Part shown: positions 26,401-35,367 of the stretch, one piece after another
How positions within the stretch are numbered: position 1 is the stretch's first letter
How the letters are laid out: every line of letters begins with the position of its first letter
NCBI GenBank assembly: GCA_037783545.1
Contig: JBBELK010000009.1
Span: 3,100,001 to 3,164,000, forward strand
Length of the DNA: 64,000 nt
Source: Henricia sp. BOLD:AAB3569
Taxonomy: Eukaryota > Echinodermata > Asteroidea > Spinulosida > Echinasteridae
Reading direction: 5' to 3'
Position numbers and translations under genes: made by a program
Notes under the pieces: generated by a model
Seen by the model: the letters and a program-made list of their open reading frames with translations, nothing else
The model's database searches: none
Told to the model about the DNA's origin: nothing

Positions 26401-29400
26401 TTTATTTATAAGAAATGTGAGATTTGTTCTTCCAGTGCACATCTATAATCATTCAAACAAAAATAACACAGTACAGTACAATAATTTAAAAAAAGTCGCC
26501 CATCACCACTAAAACCACACCACACGAATGGCAAGAAAATTATAGACCGTATTTAATAGCTGCCATCTTGTAGGACAAGTATTGATATTTAAATTGGTCA
26601 ACAATGGAAGCACAAAATGTGCAACCATGCTGGTCTTCACGGAACAAAGAAACTGCACTACAAGATGGCAGCTATTTGATACGGTCTATTACCTGACTAC
26701 CATTACCACAGATACATACCATTTTCTCTGTCTAACCCGGCCCCTTGGGGGTCACTCTCTACTGAACTATAAGCCATGTGCATTCTCACTAAAAAAGGGG
26801 CCCCCTATTGCAGACAAATACAAAATATCCAACCCTTATTGCAGGCACGAGTGCCTGCTTTTGAAGGCAAAAAAACACCCCCAACCTGCAAAATTTGAAC
26901 GCGCAGCCCGCTTACAAAAACGGTGCGTGGTAACTTTTCACAGAATATCGTCAAAGCAGTTCCGATTCCGAAAGTGGTGCCCGGAGTCTCATTCGCCACA
27001 ATATTTACACGATAGCTCTTTATTTAGAAATGAAAACAGGAGAGGGTCTATTGCGGAAGCGTATATTGATTCTGAAGAGTAACCTATTTGCTCCTTCGCA
27101 GATCCTCGCAGGCCTGCTTTTGAAGGCAAAAAAAAAAATCCTATCACATGAAATTTGGAATGCACATGGATTCATACTGGCATACAGAGTGACAACACCG
27201 GCCCCCGGGACCTGGTCCTGTCTGAAAAAAATTACAAATTTGTTGGTCTCCGTAGTACTGTAGATTGTCCGAACATAGCCGAAATTACAGTTATAAAAAA
27301 CTGGGAGAAGCTATGCCAAACAAAATAACTGACAGTCTGACACCGACTCACACAATTCAATCTTATAAAATTTTAGGTCGTGTTGTGTTCAATAATAACA
27401 TATCTTAATGTTAGTACACAGTACATATATATACATATCACAAAGTCAGTTGTACTCGATACAAGATGTACCCACGTGTATCAAAGGTGTAATAGACAGC
27501 CAAAGTGTGACGTGCGTTGCCATGGTAATTGGCTCTAAACATCATGGCCGTCGGTTCAGTGATTTTTAGTTTAGAGCAAATTGCCTAGGTAACTAACAAA
27601 ACATGACGTATTCACTTTGGCAGTCTATAGGGTACGGTACATACATGTAGCTTGCATATTCCTAAAAAAAACTCAGGAAAGTAGTTTAATCGCTGCGTTA
27701 AAAAAAATTCATGAAAAATCAAGAGCAAAAGTGCAGATGATAATGTCACTAAAATCAGCATGTACAGAAAAAGTGAAAATCTGACACAATCTGGTCTGAA
27801 ATGCAGTGTGGCAGAAAAAAAGTTGTAAATTGCACACTGTAGTACAAGGTGAAAAGATAGAGCGCCCTGACATCAACAAATAACTTATTTACATATTTAC
27901 AGATTATTTTGGCCAAAAATACACTCAAGTAACATGGCCTTGGCATAACCTTTGATCAATTTCTGACCAATAGACCTTTTGCACAAGCGGCCATGACAGG
28001 AAGCAGGTTTAAATGTGACACAAGTGCGTACTCGTGCATGATGCACGGTGACAATGTGACTGTCCCCCGTCATGGCCGCCTGTGCGTTATGCATCATATT
28101 TCTTGTATTTAACCTTATACCAATTTTGCGAATATCTTCTTACATTTATGGTATAGACCGTATCCAATAGCTGCCATCTTGTAGGGCAGTTTCGTTGTTC
28201 AGTGAGGACATGCATGGTTGAACATTTTGTGCTTACATTGTAGACCAATTTAAGGTTGCCCTACAAGATGGCAGTTATTCAATACGATCTATAAAATACC
28301 AGGAGCTTCAAGGCAGAAGGCATTTTTGAAGCCCATTGATAGCAGAGTCTTTCCACGGTAAAGGGGGCATTTTGGCAACACAGACCATATTTTCCGAAAA
28401 AATACCTTTGTCTAGTCTCAAAAAAAAAGAAATAAGTTTCAGTTGTTCTGAAGAGATAACTTAGGCCCAAAAAGGGTTACAAATAGTGTGACAACATGCC
28501 TTCCTAAAAACCATTTGAACAAATTTCCAATATACGCTCGTAACAGGGACGGACACTTGTGTTACTTTTTAGGCTGTCCCGGTTACGAGCGTACCGGTAT
28601 ATTGGTAATGGGGTGTTATGGCCGAGCGGTCTAGTGCGTCGAACTCAAGTTCCTGTGCCAAGTACTAGAATGTGGGTTCAATTCTGGGCCGTGTGGCACT
28701 TGTGTTCTTGAGCAAGGCACTTAATCACACTTGCTCCGTCCTTCGGAAGGGATGTAAAGCCGTTGGTCCAGTGTGTTAGGTTTCGGTAACGCACTTTAAA
28801 GATCCCAGAGCATTCTTTCGTAAAGAGCAAGGGGAGGGATTCCCCGGTGTCTCTGGCCATTTCTAATTCAACTTAGAAGTTGATAGTTATTCAAATATCT
28901 GTGTTAATTGATCCAATTCCTGTAATTGGCTGTCCTTCCACTGTTGGATGTGGTGAATAAATAAACCCTTTTTGGGCCCAAGTTATCTCTTCAAAACAAC
29001 TGAAACTTAGTTCTTTTATTTTGAGACCAGACAAAGGTATTTTCTGGAAAATATGGTCTGTGTTGCCAAAATGCCCCCTTTACTGTGGAAAGACTCACGT
29101 ACATGTATGGTTCAGTGGTTTGCAACAATTTGTAACTCATAGTGTCGGATATACTGTATGATACTTTTACACGATACAGTCACTCGCAAAGTAGTCTGCA
29201 GGCAGGTTTTCTGTGGAAATAACCGCTTTCTGGATATATGGGGAAACTTTCGCGTGGCACTGGCGCTCATAACGTGCGACATACAGTTTCTGATCAATGC
29301 TGTCCCAATTAGTGATAAGGTCCGGGTGTTTTTTCAGGAAAACCATGACAGGCTTTGATCGCGGAATTTTGACGAGTAGCACTTTGCCGAAACTGGTCAT

Positions 29401-32400
29401 CGTTGCAATAGCTGCCTTGAATTCAGATTTGTCAAGTTTTCGGTGTTTCCTCGGTCCGGATGAGATAAAACTTCGGAATGTCATCAGTTTGCCTGGGAAT
29501 AGCGCGATCGCTTGCATCAATTCACATGGGGAAGATTGGTCTTCGAGCTTCACTGGAAGAGTGACATCCACGACCTGAATAACAGACAGTGAAAGTTAGT
29601 ATATCGTCGCCATTATCTGTGTAAAATACACGTACATCATTAGCTATAACCCCAAAATGTTTCCATTTCTGAAAATGACAGCAGAGAAGGCTATATGTGA
29701 CGGGCTCTAGGAAAATGAGTCACAAGTCGCGCTGGCTAGTATTCTTTTTGCGACCATAAAAAGAAATCTGTGGCATTTCTACGCTCATTAAAATACCTAA
29801 ACACAAAAGAAATTCCAGGCGTAACACAGACATTCCAGGGGGAACACGGACATTCCAGGCGGTATCTGGGCACCGCCAGGAATTTCCATTGTGTTTTGGT
29901 ATTTTATTGAGCGTGGATTTGCCGCGGATTTCTTTTGATGGTAGCAAAAAGAATACTAGCCAGCGCGACTTGTGACTCATTTTCCTAGAGCCCGTCACAT
30001 ATATGGTACAATTGACCTTTATCATGATCAGACAAGATCATGTGTGGTCTAGTGGGTATACAGCCGTGCTCGTGATCAATGGGCTATAAGTTCGAGCCCC
30101 ACTTGTGCCAAAGTGTTGTGTCCGTGGGCAAGACACAATCTTAATTGCCTCTCAACCCAAGCAATATATGGAGAGCCGTTAGTGGGAAATGCCACAATCT
30201 AACTGCTGATTGTGCGCCGTGGCCACCTAGTTGAAGCCAAATGGTTCTGGTGATTTCCTGATGGCAGGGGTAATAATGGCAACAGCACCAGGTGTACCCC
30301 CGCAGGGACAGACATGTGCGCTATATAAGTATCCACCATTATTAGCACGATCAGCGCGTGGAATTTTTTGTTGTTTTTGAAAGAATCACTGTCTGCGCTG
30401 CACATTTTCTTGGTCACACCACGTGTGTGTCATTGTGATACATACATGTACAATGAACAATTTCAACACGGGACCAAACTATTTTTTTCTGCAAGCCTCG
30501 CTTTAGTTACGTTCATTTGAATAGGGAACGAGTTCAGATAAGCCGTGTCCGCAATGGACTTGTTTTTTGGAAGGTTTTACCGAGACGATGGTAAAATGAA
30601 AAATGGCTAAATTTTACTGCTGTCCGCATTTGGACTTTTTGACACAGTAAAATTTTACCGGGACCTTGGGAGAGCATGCGCAGTGTCCCTTCGCAGTTTG
30701 ACCTTCACGGCCCGGACGTACGCTTCCAGAGTGCTTTTACCGGCTCGCTGTGTCTGCATTGGACTTTTCGTCTCAGGAAAAGTTCCCTGGTAAATTTTCT
30801 TAGGCAGAAGTTGGCCAGGAAAAGTAACCGCTGGACTCAGGAAAAGTTACTGAGATGAAAGCATCCTAGGCTGTCCGCATTGGACTTAAAATGGGAAAAG
30901 TACCCATCGTCTCACTCTCGGTAAGTTTTCCCAAAAAAAGTCCAATGCGGACAGGCGTATAGCCGCGCCGTGATAAAGGTCTATGAAATGATACGAACAT
31001 TGCCAAAGTAATCCGTTGGAAGATTTTCCTTGGAAATAATCGCTGCCTGGATAGCTTGGGAGACTTTCAAGTTGCACTGTTGACTGAAACGTGCCGCATA
31101 CAGTTTTCTGTCAATGCTGTCCCAATTAGTGATAGTATCTGGGTGCTTTTTCAGGAAAACTCTGACAGACGTTGCTCGCGGAACTTTGACGCGTAGCACT
31201 TTGCCAAAGTCAGCCATTTTGGCAATCGTTGCCCAGAACACGGAGCAGTTTATTTTTCGGTGTTTTCTCGGTCCAGATGAAATGAAACGTCTGAACGTCA
31301 CCAGTTTACCTGCGAATAGCGCGATCGCTTGTAGCAATTCACATGCGGAAGGTTGGACTTCAACTTTTACAGGATTGCTATCCGGAACCTGCTGAGTACA
31401 GAAAAGAAAAGAGAGATGCAAGTTTACTTGTAATGAACATGGGGACCCTAAAACCCTTTTTGAGGCCAAATGGGGTAGATGACAGGGAGAAAAACACCCA
31501 GAGAAAAATTGTGTTCTTAGGGAAAACCTAAAAAGTATACAACTGTGCTTCATAGCTCAGCTGTAGAGCATCTGCCCATTGTGTCAGAGGTCTTGGGGAA
31601 ACCCAAGGGAGTATACCACTGTGCCTCTAAGTTTAGCTGGTAGAGAATCTGCCCGGTGAGTCACAGGTTTGGGGGAAAACCTGAGAGAGTATACCACTGT
31701 GCCTCTTAGTTCAGCTGGTAGAGAATCTGCTCAGTGAGTCAGAGGTCTTGGTGGAAACCTGAGGGAGTATACCACTGTGCCTCTTAGTTCAGCTGGTAGA
31801 GAATCTGCCCAGTGAGTCAGAGGTCTTGGGGAAACCCAAGGGAGTATACCACTGTGCCTCTAAGTTTAGCTGGTAGAGGATCTGCCCAGTGTGTCAGAGG
31901 TCTTGGGGAAACCCAAGGGAGTATACCACTGTGCCTCTAAGTTTAGCTGGTAGAGGATCTGCCCGGTGTGTCAGAGGTCTTCAGGAAAACCTGAGGGAGT
32001 ATATGGGTACCACTGTTCCTCATAGCTCAGCTGGTAAAGCATCTGCCCGGTGAGTCACATGTTTGGGGGAAAACCTGAGGAGATTATACCACTGTGCCTC
32101 TTAGTTCAGCTGGTAGAGAATCTGCCCAGTGAGTCAGAGGTCTTGGGGGAAACCTGAGGGATATACCATTTTGCCTCACAGCTCAGCTGCTAGAGCATCT
32201 ACCCAGTGCGTTAAAAGTCTTGGAATTTGTAGCGAAAACCCAAGGGAGTACACAGTAACAGCACTGTGCCTCATAGCTCAGCTGGTAGAGCATCTGCCCA
32301 TTGTGTCAGAGGTCTTGGGGAAACCCAAGGGATTATGTGGCTTATAGCTCAGCTGGCAGAGCGTCTGCCCGCGCTGAGTCAGAAGTGTCGGATTGAAATT

Positions 32401-35220
32401 CCCATAAGGCATGGGTTATGCAGAATTAAAGAAAATTCTAATTTAATATTTTTGACTCTAAATACATGTATGATGCTCTCAAATAATACATACCGGAACA
32501 TGTACATGTACACTGTCGAAGTAGTCATCGGGCAAGTTTTCTTCAGGAGGAATCGCTGCAAGGGTACCTCGGGAGATTTTCTTGTGGCACTGTTTATCAA
32601 AACGTGCGACGTACAGTTTTCTGTCTACGGTTCCCCAATTAGTGATGGTGTCCGGGTGTTTTTTGAGGAAAACGGTGACAGGCCTCACTCTTGGTACCCT
32701 GATGCATAGCACTTTGCCAAAGTCGGTCATCTGTTCAGTAGCCGTCTGGTATTCGGAGCAAGTTACACTTCGATGTTTCCTCGGCCCAGACGACGTGAAG
32801 CTTCGGAATGTCACAAGTTTACCGGGGAATAACGCGATCGCTTGCATCAACTCGCATGTGGGACTGGACGGTTGGAGGCGCTCTTCAAATTCCATAGAAA
32901 GCACGCCATCTACAACCTGCAGTGGAAGGGAACAACAATACATAGTGTACATTTATTTTTAATGAACATGAGAGGAAATATAATAAAACAGTAGTGCTGT
33001 AATATTTCAAGCACTATTTTAAGTGTCCAGTCCTTCATAAAACAATCGATTTTGTAATGCAGTCATTATCACAGACAGATACCTGTACATTTATTGTACA
33101 CTTAGGTCTACCTAAACCGAGATGTAAATCGAGATTAAATCAGTGATTTAACCTAGATGAAATAAGAGATTTAAAACTAAATATGATTTACATGTGTACG
33201 GGTTTGTACATGTAGTAGCACCATGTGAAAAGTATGTGTGGTTCTGAACAGAACCGGCAAGTGTGAACTCAACGTTTCAAACGGTGCGCTACCATATGTT
33301 CATGTTCAGGAGAAGGGCCGGACTTGTGATGTGTCAGAGATTTTGGGGCAATGTGATTGAAATCATGATTTAAACATGCAAAATAAACTAAGGTGATTTT
33401 AAATCAAACAACCTTGTGTAAAGTGAAATTAAGGTTTCTCAACCTTAAAAAAAAAAAAAAAATGTTTAATCACAATATTTTAATAGAGATGAGAGAACAT
33501 ATCGACACAAAACACGATTAATGAGGCCAGTACAATTCTGCCATGTCACCACATTTTTGGCATCTATAAACTCGACATGGACTCTCTAAAACTAAAATAA
33601 TTAATACCATACACTTCATAACAATGTGACATTTGATGCCACTGGAAAATAATGTTTGTTACCGCAACTTACTGACCCCTTATACTGTGTTTTGTGTCAT
33701 AAGATGTTGAGAAAACATGCAGGGATACTGTTAGGCCACGAGAAAAAAAAAAATCCAGTTTACCGTCCAAGGGGTTTAACGTTTTGAAAAATGATGAGGC
33801 TTTTTTTCATTTTTCATTATTCAGGCTGATGCACAGTCAACTTTAGACAAGTGAAGCAGAAGCTCGGCCTATTATTCCTAGATAGATGCAAGTCCAAGAA
33901 ATGAATCACTTTAATAGTCCTGACTCCTGTCATCTAGTTGTCCCTCTTCAAATATCTTCTATATTGGCTGCTCTGTACAGCGGGCACACTGTGGGTAGTA
34001 GTCTTCATGCTGAGCGTCCGCATCCACATATTCCCCATTTTGACGCACTGGGCATGATATGGCATATAAACTTCCGAAGCCCAACTTGTCAAAACACATT
34101 GCTATTTTAGGCTAAGTACACTCGTGCTTGGTCTATCTTTCAGTGGGGTAGTATTTTTCCAAATAATTATTTTTATTTTTAAATAATGAATTTTTTGGGC
34201 GGGGGCCACGACAGCATGCGGGCGGTGGACGGTAAACCGGATTTTTCATTCTGTCGGCCTTTTTTTACAAAAGACCAGTCTCTAGTCTGTAAAGTACGGC
34301 AGTTTATATGTTTTTAAAAAAATAGGCCTACTGCACATGTACCTGTGTGACAGCCTTTCAGGCCTCATAGTGTGTAATATGCGAGTATGGCTTCGAGACT
34401 ACCGTTGTCCATTTTGGCTGGAGCTGGGTTATTTTCATCTTGGCCATCCAAAACGAGTAGCAAGCGTACACAAACACATGGATCATATTCATACAGGCGC
34501 GATTCGCACAATAAAAATAAAACTGTGAATGTTGGAGAAACAAAACAGCCGCGCCGAAAAAATACAATAGGGCCTATAATTTCCTCTTCTGGCGTGTCGT
34601 ATTTTCAGTACATGTCCGTTTCCCATTCTGACAAAGTGAATTGGTGGGCAATGATAACCAAGGTGTATAAAGTGACGAATGGTACATTTCCTGTACATGT
34701 ACCCCAATGAAAGTCGATTGTTTCCTCCAACACTGCTCGACACAAAACACAGTAAAGGACACATTATAACTTAGGTATGAATTCCGTTCACTGGTCGCCA
34801 CTGATGTGCCGTGTGGAAAGTCTATGGGACATGACAGAATCGTATTTTCGAGGAAAATGTTGAATGTTTCATTCCTAATACACGCGCTACGCTCAACGGT
34901 AAAGTTGACTCGACTTTGAAGTAGAGTTGGTCGACGGACGAGTTGGTTCGACGGACGAGTTGGTAAACGGTCGAGTTGACTTAAAGTGTAAGCCAGGCCT
35001 ACGTACACAAACTTGGCTCGATGTCCGGAAACTGGGCAGCCTTTCCTTCCCAAAACTCCACTCCCTGCTTTCGTCAAACCACCTCTTTCACACTTACCCG
35101 GAACTTCTTATCCTTGTCTAATTTGACCTCTGCATCGAACGTCTTCAGCGTATTCGTAAAGCCTCGAAAAAGAAGATAATCTCGAACCAGTTCGTCCGTC
35201 CTTTCCACCGTGTCAGCCAT
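11435..35220 (-). CDS. WDR91: WD repeat-containing protein 91 (WDR91), complete, 16 coding exons
   Basis: Coding exons in transcript order are 35098-35220, 26062-26216, 24129-24238, 23178-23300, 22483-22565, 22087-22181, 20245-20488, 18897-19251, 18469-18601, 17639-17735, 16611-16705, 15736-15880, 15198-15306, 14700-14812, 12001-12198 and 11435-11590. They sum to 2334 nt (777 residues plus stop), with all phases consistent; human WDR91 is 747 residues. The start ATG opens [20 protein letters not shown], a near match to the LisH-like N-terminus. Residues about 171-230 are coiled-coil-like, a low-complexity linker follows, and WD40 repeats run from about residue 430 to the end (for example [23 protein letters not shown]). 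In animals WDR91 acts with WDR81 on endosomes, binds Rab7 and restrains the Beclin-1/PI3K complex during early-to-late endosome conversion. One intron is AT-AC U12-type. Intron 1 (8.9 kb) hosts three unrelated paralogous exons and most of the repeats. The exon model is from reading only, but identity is secure. Confidence 0.96.
11700..11880. mobile_element. Repeat of the CGTCCCGGTTACGAGCG family
   Basis: CGTCCCGGTTACGAGCGTAT followed by TTGTACACAGGGTTTTTAG and a tail with AAAATATGGTC. Other copies are at about 12570-12890, 14050-14465 and 28320-29095. It falls in the last WDR91 intron. Confidence 0.65.
12402..12545 (+). repeat. Purine-only G-rich low-complexity tract
   Basis: Almost uninterrupted G and A with runs of up to about 14 Gs, for example around 12465-12485. 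It lies in a WDR91 intron between 12198 and 14700; on the transcribed strand of WDR91 it is C/T. Glycine-rich and proline-rich open frames here are artefacts. Confidence 0.9.
12570..12890. mobile_element. Repeat of the CGTCCCGGTTACGAGCG family
   Basis: CGTCCCGGTAACGAGAGTAT at about 12681, TTGTACACAGGGTTTTTAG, then the TTATCTCTTCAGAACAACTG block shared with 14050-14465 and 28945-29095. An inverted partial copy precedes it at 12565-12660. Confidence 0.65.
14050..14465. mobile_element. Palindromic element, complete copy of the CGTCCCGG family
   Basis: Two inverted halves meet at about 14240: GGGACGGACACTTGTGTTAC / CGTCCCGGTTACGAGCG. Each half carries the AACTTATTTCTTTTATTTTG and AATATGGT blocks. 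This copy shows what the element at 28320-29095 looked like before a SINE entered it. Confidence 0.72.
16070..16310. mobile_element. MITE, GGGCCAATTTCAT family
   Basis: Left GGGCCAATTTCATAAAGCTG, right its inverse ending ATGAAATTGGCCCC. Further family members are at 48461-48700 (complete), 19292-19720 (degenerate) and 36147-36340 (one-sided). Confidence 0.8.
16712..17216. mobile_element. Dispersed repeat with internal GGCGAAGTGG minisatellite
   Basis: The outer blocks (TTTTACCCCCCTGTGTGATT and ATATCGTGTAAGTTATGTG) are shared with 25435-25955 and 58361-58840. The middle holds many variant units of GGCGAAGTGGTTCAG / GGCGAAATGG in both orientations. The short peptides it encodes are artefacts. 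It is in a WDR91 intron. Confidence 0.8.
18142..18373. mobile_element. MITE, GGGTCTTTCTATAAATT family
   Basis: Starts GGGTCTTTCTATAAATTAGG and ends CTAATTCATAGAAAGACCC. Related to 61605-61862. WDR91 intron. Confidence 0.75.
19292..19720. mobile_element. Degenerate GGGCCAATTTCAT element
   Basis: GGGGCCAATTTCATAAAACA at the left and AGGATTTATGAAATTGTC at the right, with TTACGCTTAATCAAA inside. WDR91 intron. Confidence 0.5.
22566..23177 (-). other. WDR91: U12-type AT-AC intron of WDR91
   Basis: The exon ending at 23178 reads ...CAG TCT ATG C and is followed on the minus strand by ATATCCTTC, nearly the full U12 AT-AC donor consensus. The 3' end has a U12 branch-site match CCTTGAC, about 15 nt before the terminal TCTAC at 22566. 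Splicing AT to AC gives [15 protein letters not shown], colinear with the human protein at this point. No GT-AG pair keeps both the conserved residues and the frame. Intron length is 612 nt. Confidence 0.93.
23354..23655. mobile_element. MITE of the TTAAAGGAGCG family
   Basis: Left TTTAAAGAAGTATGTCCAGA, right CTGAACACACTTCTTTCTTT. Interior GATACCATATCATGTGTCAT is shared with 3076-3351. It begins 53 nt upstream of the WDR91 exon 23178-23300. Confidence 0.65.
23757..24085. mobile_element. tRNA-like fragment and reversed SINE body
   Basis: At 23757-23835 on the plus strand there is a tRNA-like block with a box B, GGGTTCGAAACCC. At 23880-24085 the minus strand carries the conserved SINE body motif TTGAGCAAGGCACTTAA followed by CCTTCGGAAGGGATGTAAAG. 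The same body is on the plus strand at 28690-28860. No functional tRNA can be folded. Confidence 0.65.
24511..24998. mobile_element. 488-bp foldback element
   Basis: Arms of about 200 bp: AAACTCCTCAAAAAAAGTTT at the left and its inverse ending GAACTTTTTTGAGGAGTTT at the right, continued by GTCAAGTTTGACTGAC and ACAAATGACACATCA. WDR91 intron. Confidence 0.85.
25435..25955. mobile_element. Second copy of the GGCGAAGTGG-minisatellite repeat
   Basis: Same outer blocks as 16712-17216 in inverse orientation. Interior units such as CACTTCGCCC and GGCGAAATGG are present. Confidence 0.8.
26266..26357 (+). mobile_element. Pseudo-tRNA (tRNA-derived SINE head)
   Basis: GCCTTATAGCTCAGCTGGTA starts a tRNA-like fold with a perfect 7-bp acceptor stem (GCCTTAT/ATAAGGC), a 4-bp D stem (GCTC/GAGC) and a perfect T arm (TCGGG TTCGAAT CCCGA). 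The anticodon arm does not form a 5-bp stem with a 7-base loop, so I do not call a functional tRNA. It matches the unit of the array at 31541-32410 and may be close to its founder. Confidence 0.7.
26541..26689. mobile_element. MITE, ATAGACCGTAT family
   Basis: TATAGACCGTATTTAATAGC at the left and its inverse ending GATACGGTCTAT at the right; the interior has AATGGAAGCACAA and CTTCACGGAACAAAG. Confidence 0.8.
27491..27629. mobile_element. MITE, ATAGACAGCCAAAGTGTGACG family
   Basis: AATAGACAGCCAAAGTGTGA at the left, TTCACTTTGGCAGTCTAT at the right. Interior GCCATGGTAATTGGCTCTAA. Copies also at 37522-37676 and 56069-56237. Confidence 0.8.
27970..28085. mobile_element. MITE related to 245-390
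   Basis: TAGACCTTTTGCACAAGCGG at the left and CATGGCCGCCTGTGCG at the right form inverted ends. The interior ACTCGTGCATGA and GTGACAATGTGACTG also occur in the 245-390 element. It sits in WDR91 intron 1. Confidence 0.6.
28152..28292. mobile_element. MITE, ATAGACCGTAT family
   Basis: TATAGACCGTATCCAATAGC at the left and GCAGTTATTCAATACGATCT at the right. Confidence 0.78.
28320..29095. mobile_element. CGTCCCGG palindrome split by a tRNA-Leu-like SINE
   Basis: The flanks 28320-28605 and about 28962-29095 are the two halves of the palindrome seen intact at 14050-14465. The middle, 28610-28960, is a SINE: a head with GGTGTTATGGCCGAGCGGTC (box A of a type II tRNA) and GTGGGTTCAATTCTGG (box B), then TTGAGCAAGGCACTTAAT and CCTTCGGAAGGGATGTAAAG. 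Confidence 0.78.
29167..29574 (-). CDS. Paralogous exon copy 1 of the same domain, terminal-exon-like
   Basis: A 136-codon open exon after the acceptor TTATTCAG, phase 0, beginning [13 protein letters not shown] and ending DYFASDCIV and TAA. It shares [51 protein letters not shown] and ENLPADYF with the two upstream copies. The natural stop and the lack of a good donor suggest a 3' terminal exon. An AATAAA on the minus strand lies about 150 nt downstream (near 29016) but inside a repeat. The three copies are ordered 3-2-1 along transcription, each with an acceptor in phase 0, as expected for tandem exon duplication. Confidence 0.57.
   Translation of the reverse strand, partial: VVDVTLPVKLEDQSSPCELMQAIALFPGKLMTFRSFISSGPRKHRKLDKSEFKAAIATMTSFGKVLLVKIPRSKPVMVFLKKHPDLITNWDSIDQKLYVARYERQCHAKVSPYIQKAVISTENLPADYFASDCIV
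29692..30003. mobile_element. Foldback element, 312 bp
   Basis: TATATGTGACGGGCTCTAGG is inverted at the other end as CCTAGAGCCCGTCACATATA. The arms continue for about 100 bp (AAATGAGTCACAAGTCGCG). The interior repeats GACATTCCAGG. Confidence 0.85.
30013..30983. mobile_element. GACCTTTATCA element with two later insertions, next to exon copy 2
   Basis: Left end GACCTTTATCATGATC, right end CCGTGATAAAGGTCTA. Inside are a tRNA-derived SINE (30035-30340, with ATAAGTTCGAGCCCCAC as box B) and a GTCCGCAATGGACTT foldback (about 30545-30955). The simple 271-bp relative is at 54204-54474, and 30343-30526 matches its interior inversely. Confidence 0.7.
30981..31388 (-). CDS. Paralogous exon copy 2 of the same domain, stop at a transposon end
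   Basis: A 136-codon open exon after a tandem NAGNAG acceptor (TCAGCAG), starting in phase 0 with [13 protein letters not shown]. It shares [36 protein letters not shown] and ENLPTDYF with the neighbouring copies. After DYF it reads GNVRIIS and then a TAG at 30981-30983. That TAG lies in the terminal sequence TAGACCTTTATCA of a mobile element whose other end is at about 30013 and whose shorter relative is at 54204-54474. The stop may therefore come from the insertion, not from the original exon. Function is unknown; it may be a live terminal exon or a damaged one. Confidence 0.55.
   Translation of the reverse strand, partial: VPDSNPVKVEVQPSACELLQAIALFAGKLVTFRRFISSGPRKHRKINCSVFWATIAKMADFGKVLRVKVPRATSVRVFLKKHPDTITNWDSIDRKLYAARFSQQCNLKVSQAIQAAIISKENLPTDYFGNVRIIS
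31541..32410 (+). repeat. Tandem array of 11 tRNA-like units of about 78 bp
   Basis: Each unit reads GTGCCTC..AGCTCAGCTGGTA, GAGCATCTGCCCAGTGAGTC, AGAGGTCTTGGGG, AAACCCAAGGGAGTAT. Most are 77-79 bp; units 7, 9 and 10 are longer. The D-arm (box A-like AGCTCAGCTGGTAGAGC) is kept. The box B position has become TCTTGGGGAAACC, so the units are not tRNA genes. The last unit ends ATAAGGC, like the single copy at 26266-26357. Confidence 0.88.
32494..32916 (-). CDS. Paralogous exon copy 3 of an unrecognised domain, in WDR91 intron 1
   Basis: A 141-codon open exon preceded by a good acceptor (CACTGCAG) and followed by a GTATGT donor at 32493, phase 0 at both ends. It opens [10 protein letters not shown] and carries motifs shared with two further copies downstream on the same strand: [45 protein letters not shown] and ENLPDDYF. 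I do not recognise the family. The run of a beta-like GKVLxxxVPR segment followed by VFLKKHP loosely recalls a winged-helix fold of the Egalitarian/EXD1 kind, but this is only a guess. It may belong to a separate gene nested in the intron, or be spliced to WDR91 exon 1, whose donor is also phase 0. No start codon or upstream exon could be fixed. Strong amino-acid conservation between copies suggests coding selection. Confidence 0.6.
33756..34240. mobile_element. Element with CCAGTTTACCGTCC terminal repeats
   Basis: CCAGTTTACCGTCCAAGG at the left and GGTGGACGGTAAACCGG at the right. No transposase seen in the roughly 450 bp between. WDR91 intron 1. Confidence 0.6.
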
Positions 35221-35367
35221 GATGATGATCTATAGCGCGCGAACAAACGCCGACTAGTCTGGTGCCAATTTGAACTTGTTCATAACGGTAATCCTTGTAT
35301 GATACCCAGACTACCACAGATCAGCTGATGGGCACGTGACAGCTGCATTTGCGCGCTTGTGCTAAAC

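Noticed and set aside
31541-32410. Possible CRISPR array or cluster of tRNA genes
   Set aside because: Units are contiguous tandem copies without unique spacers, and the context is eukaryotic. The box B and anticodon arm are not intact, so they are not tRNA genes.
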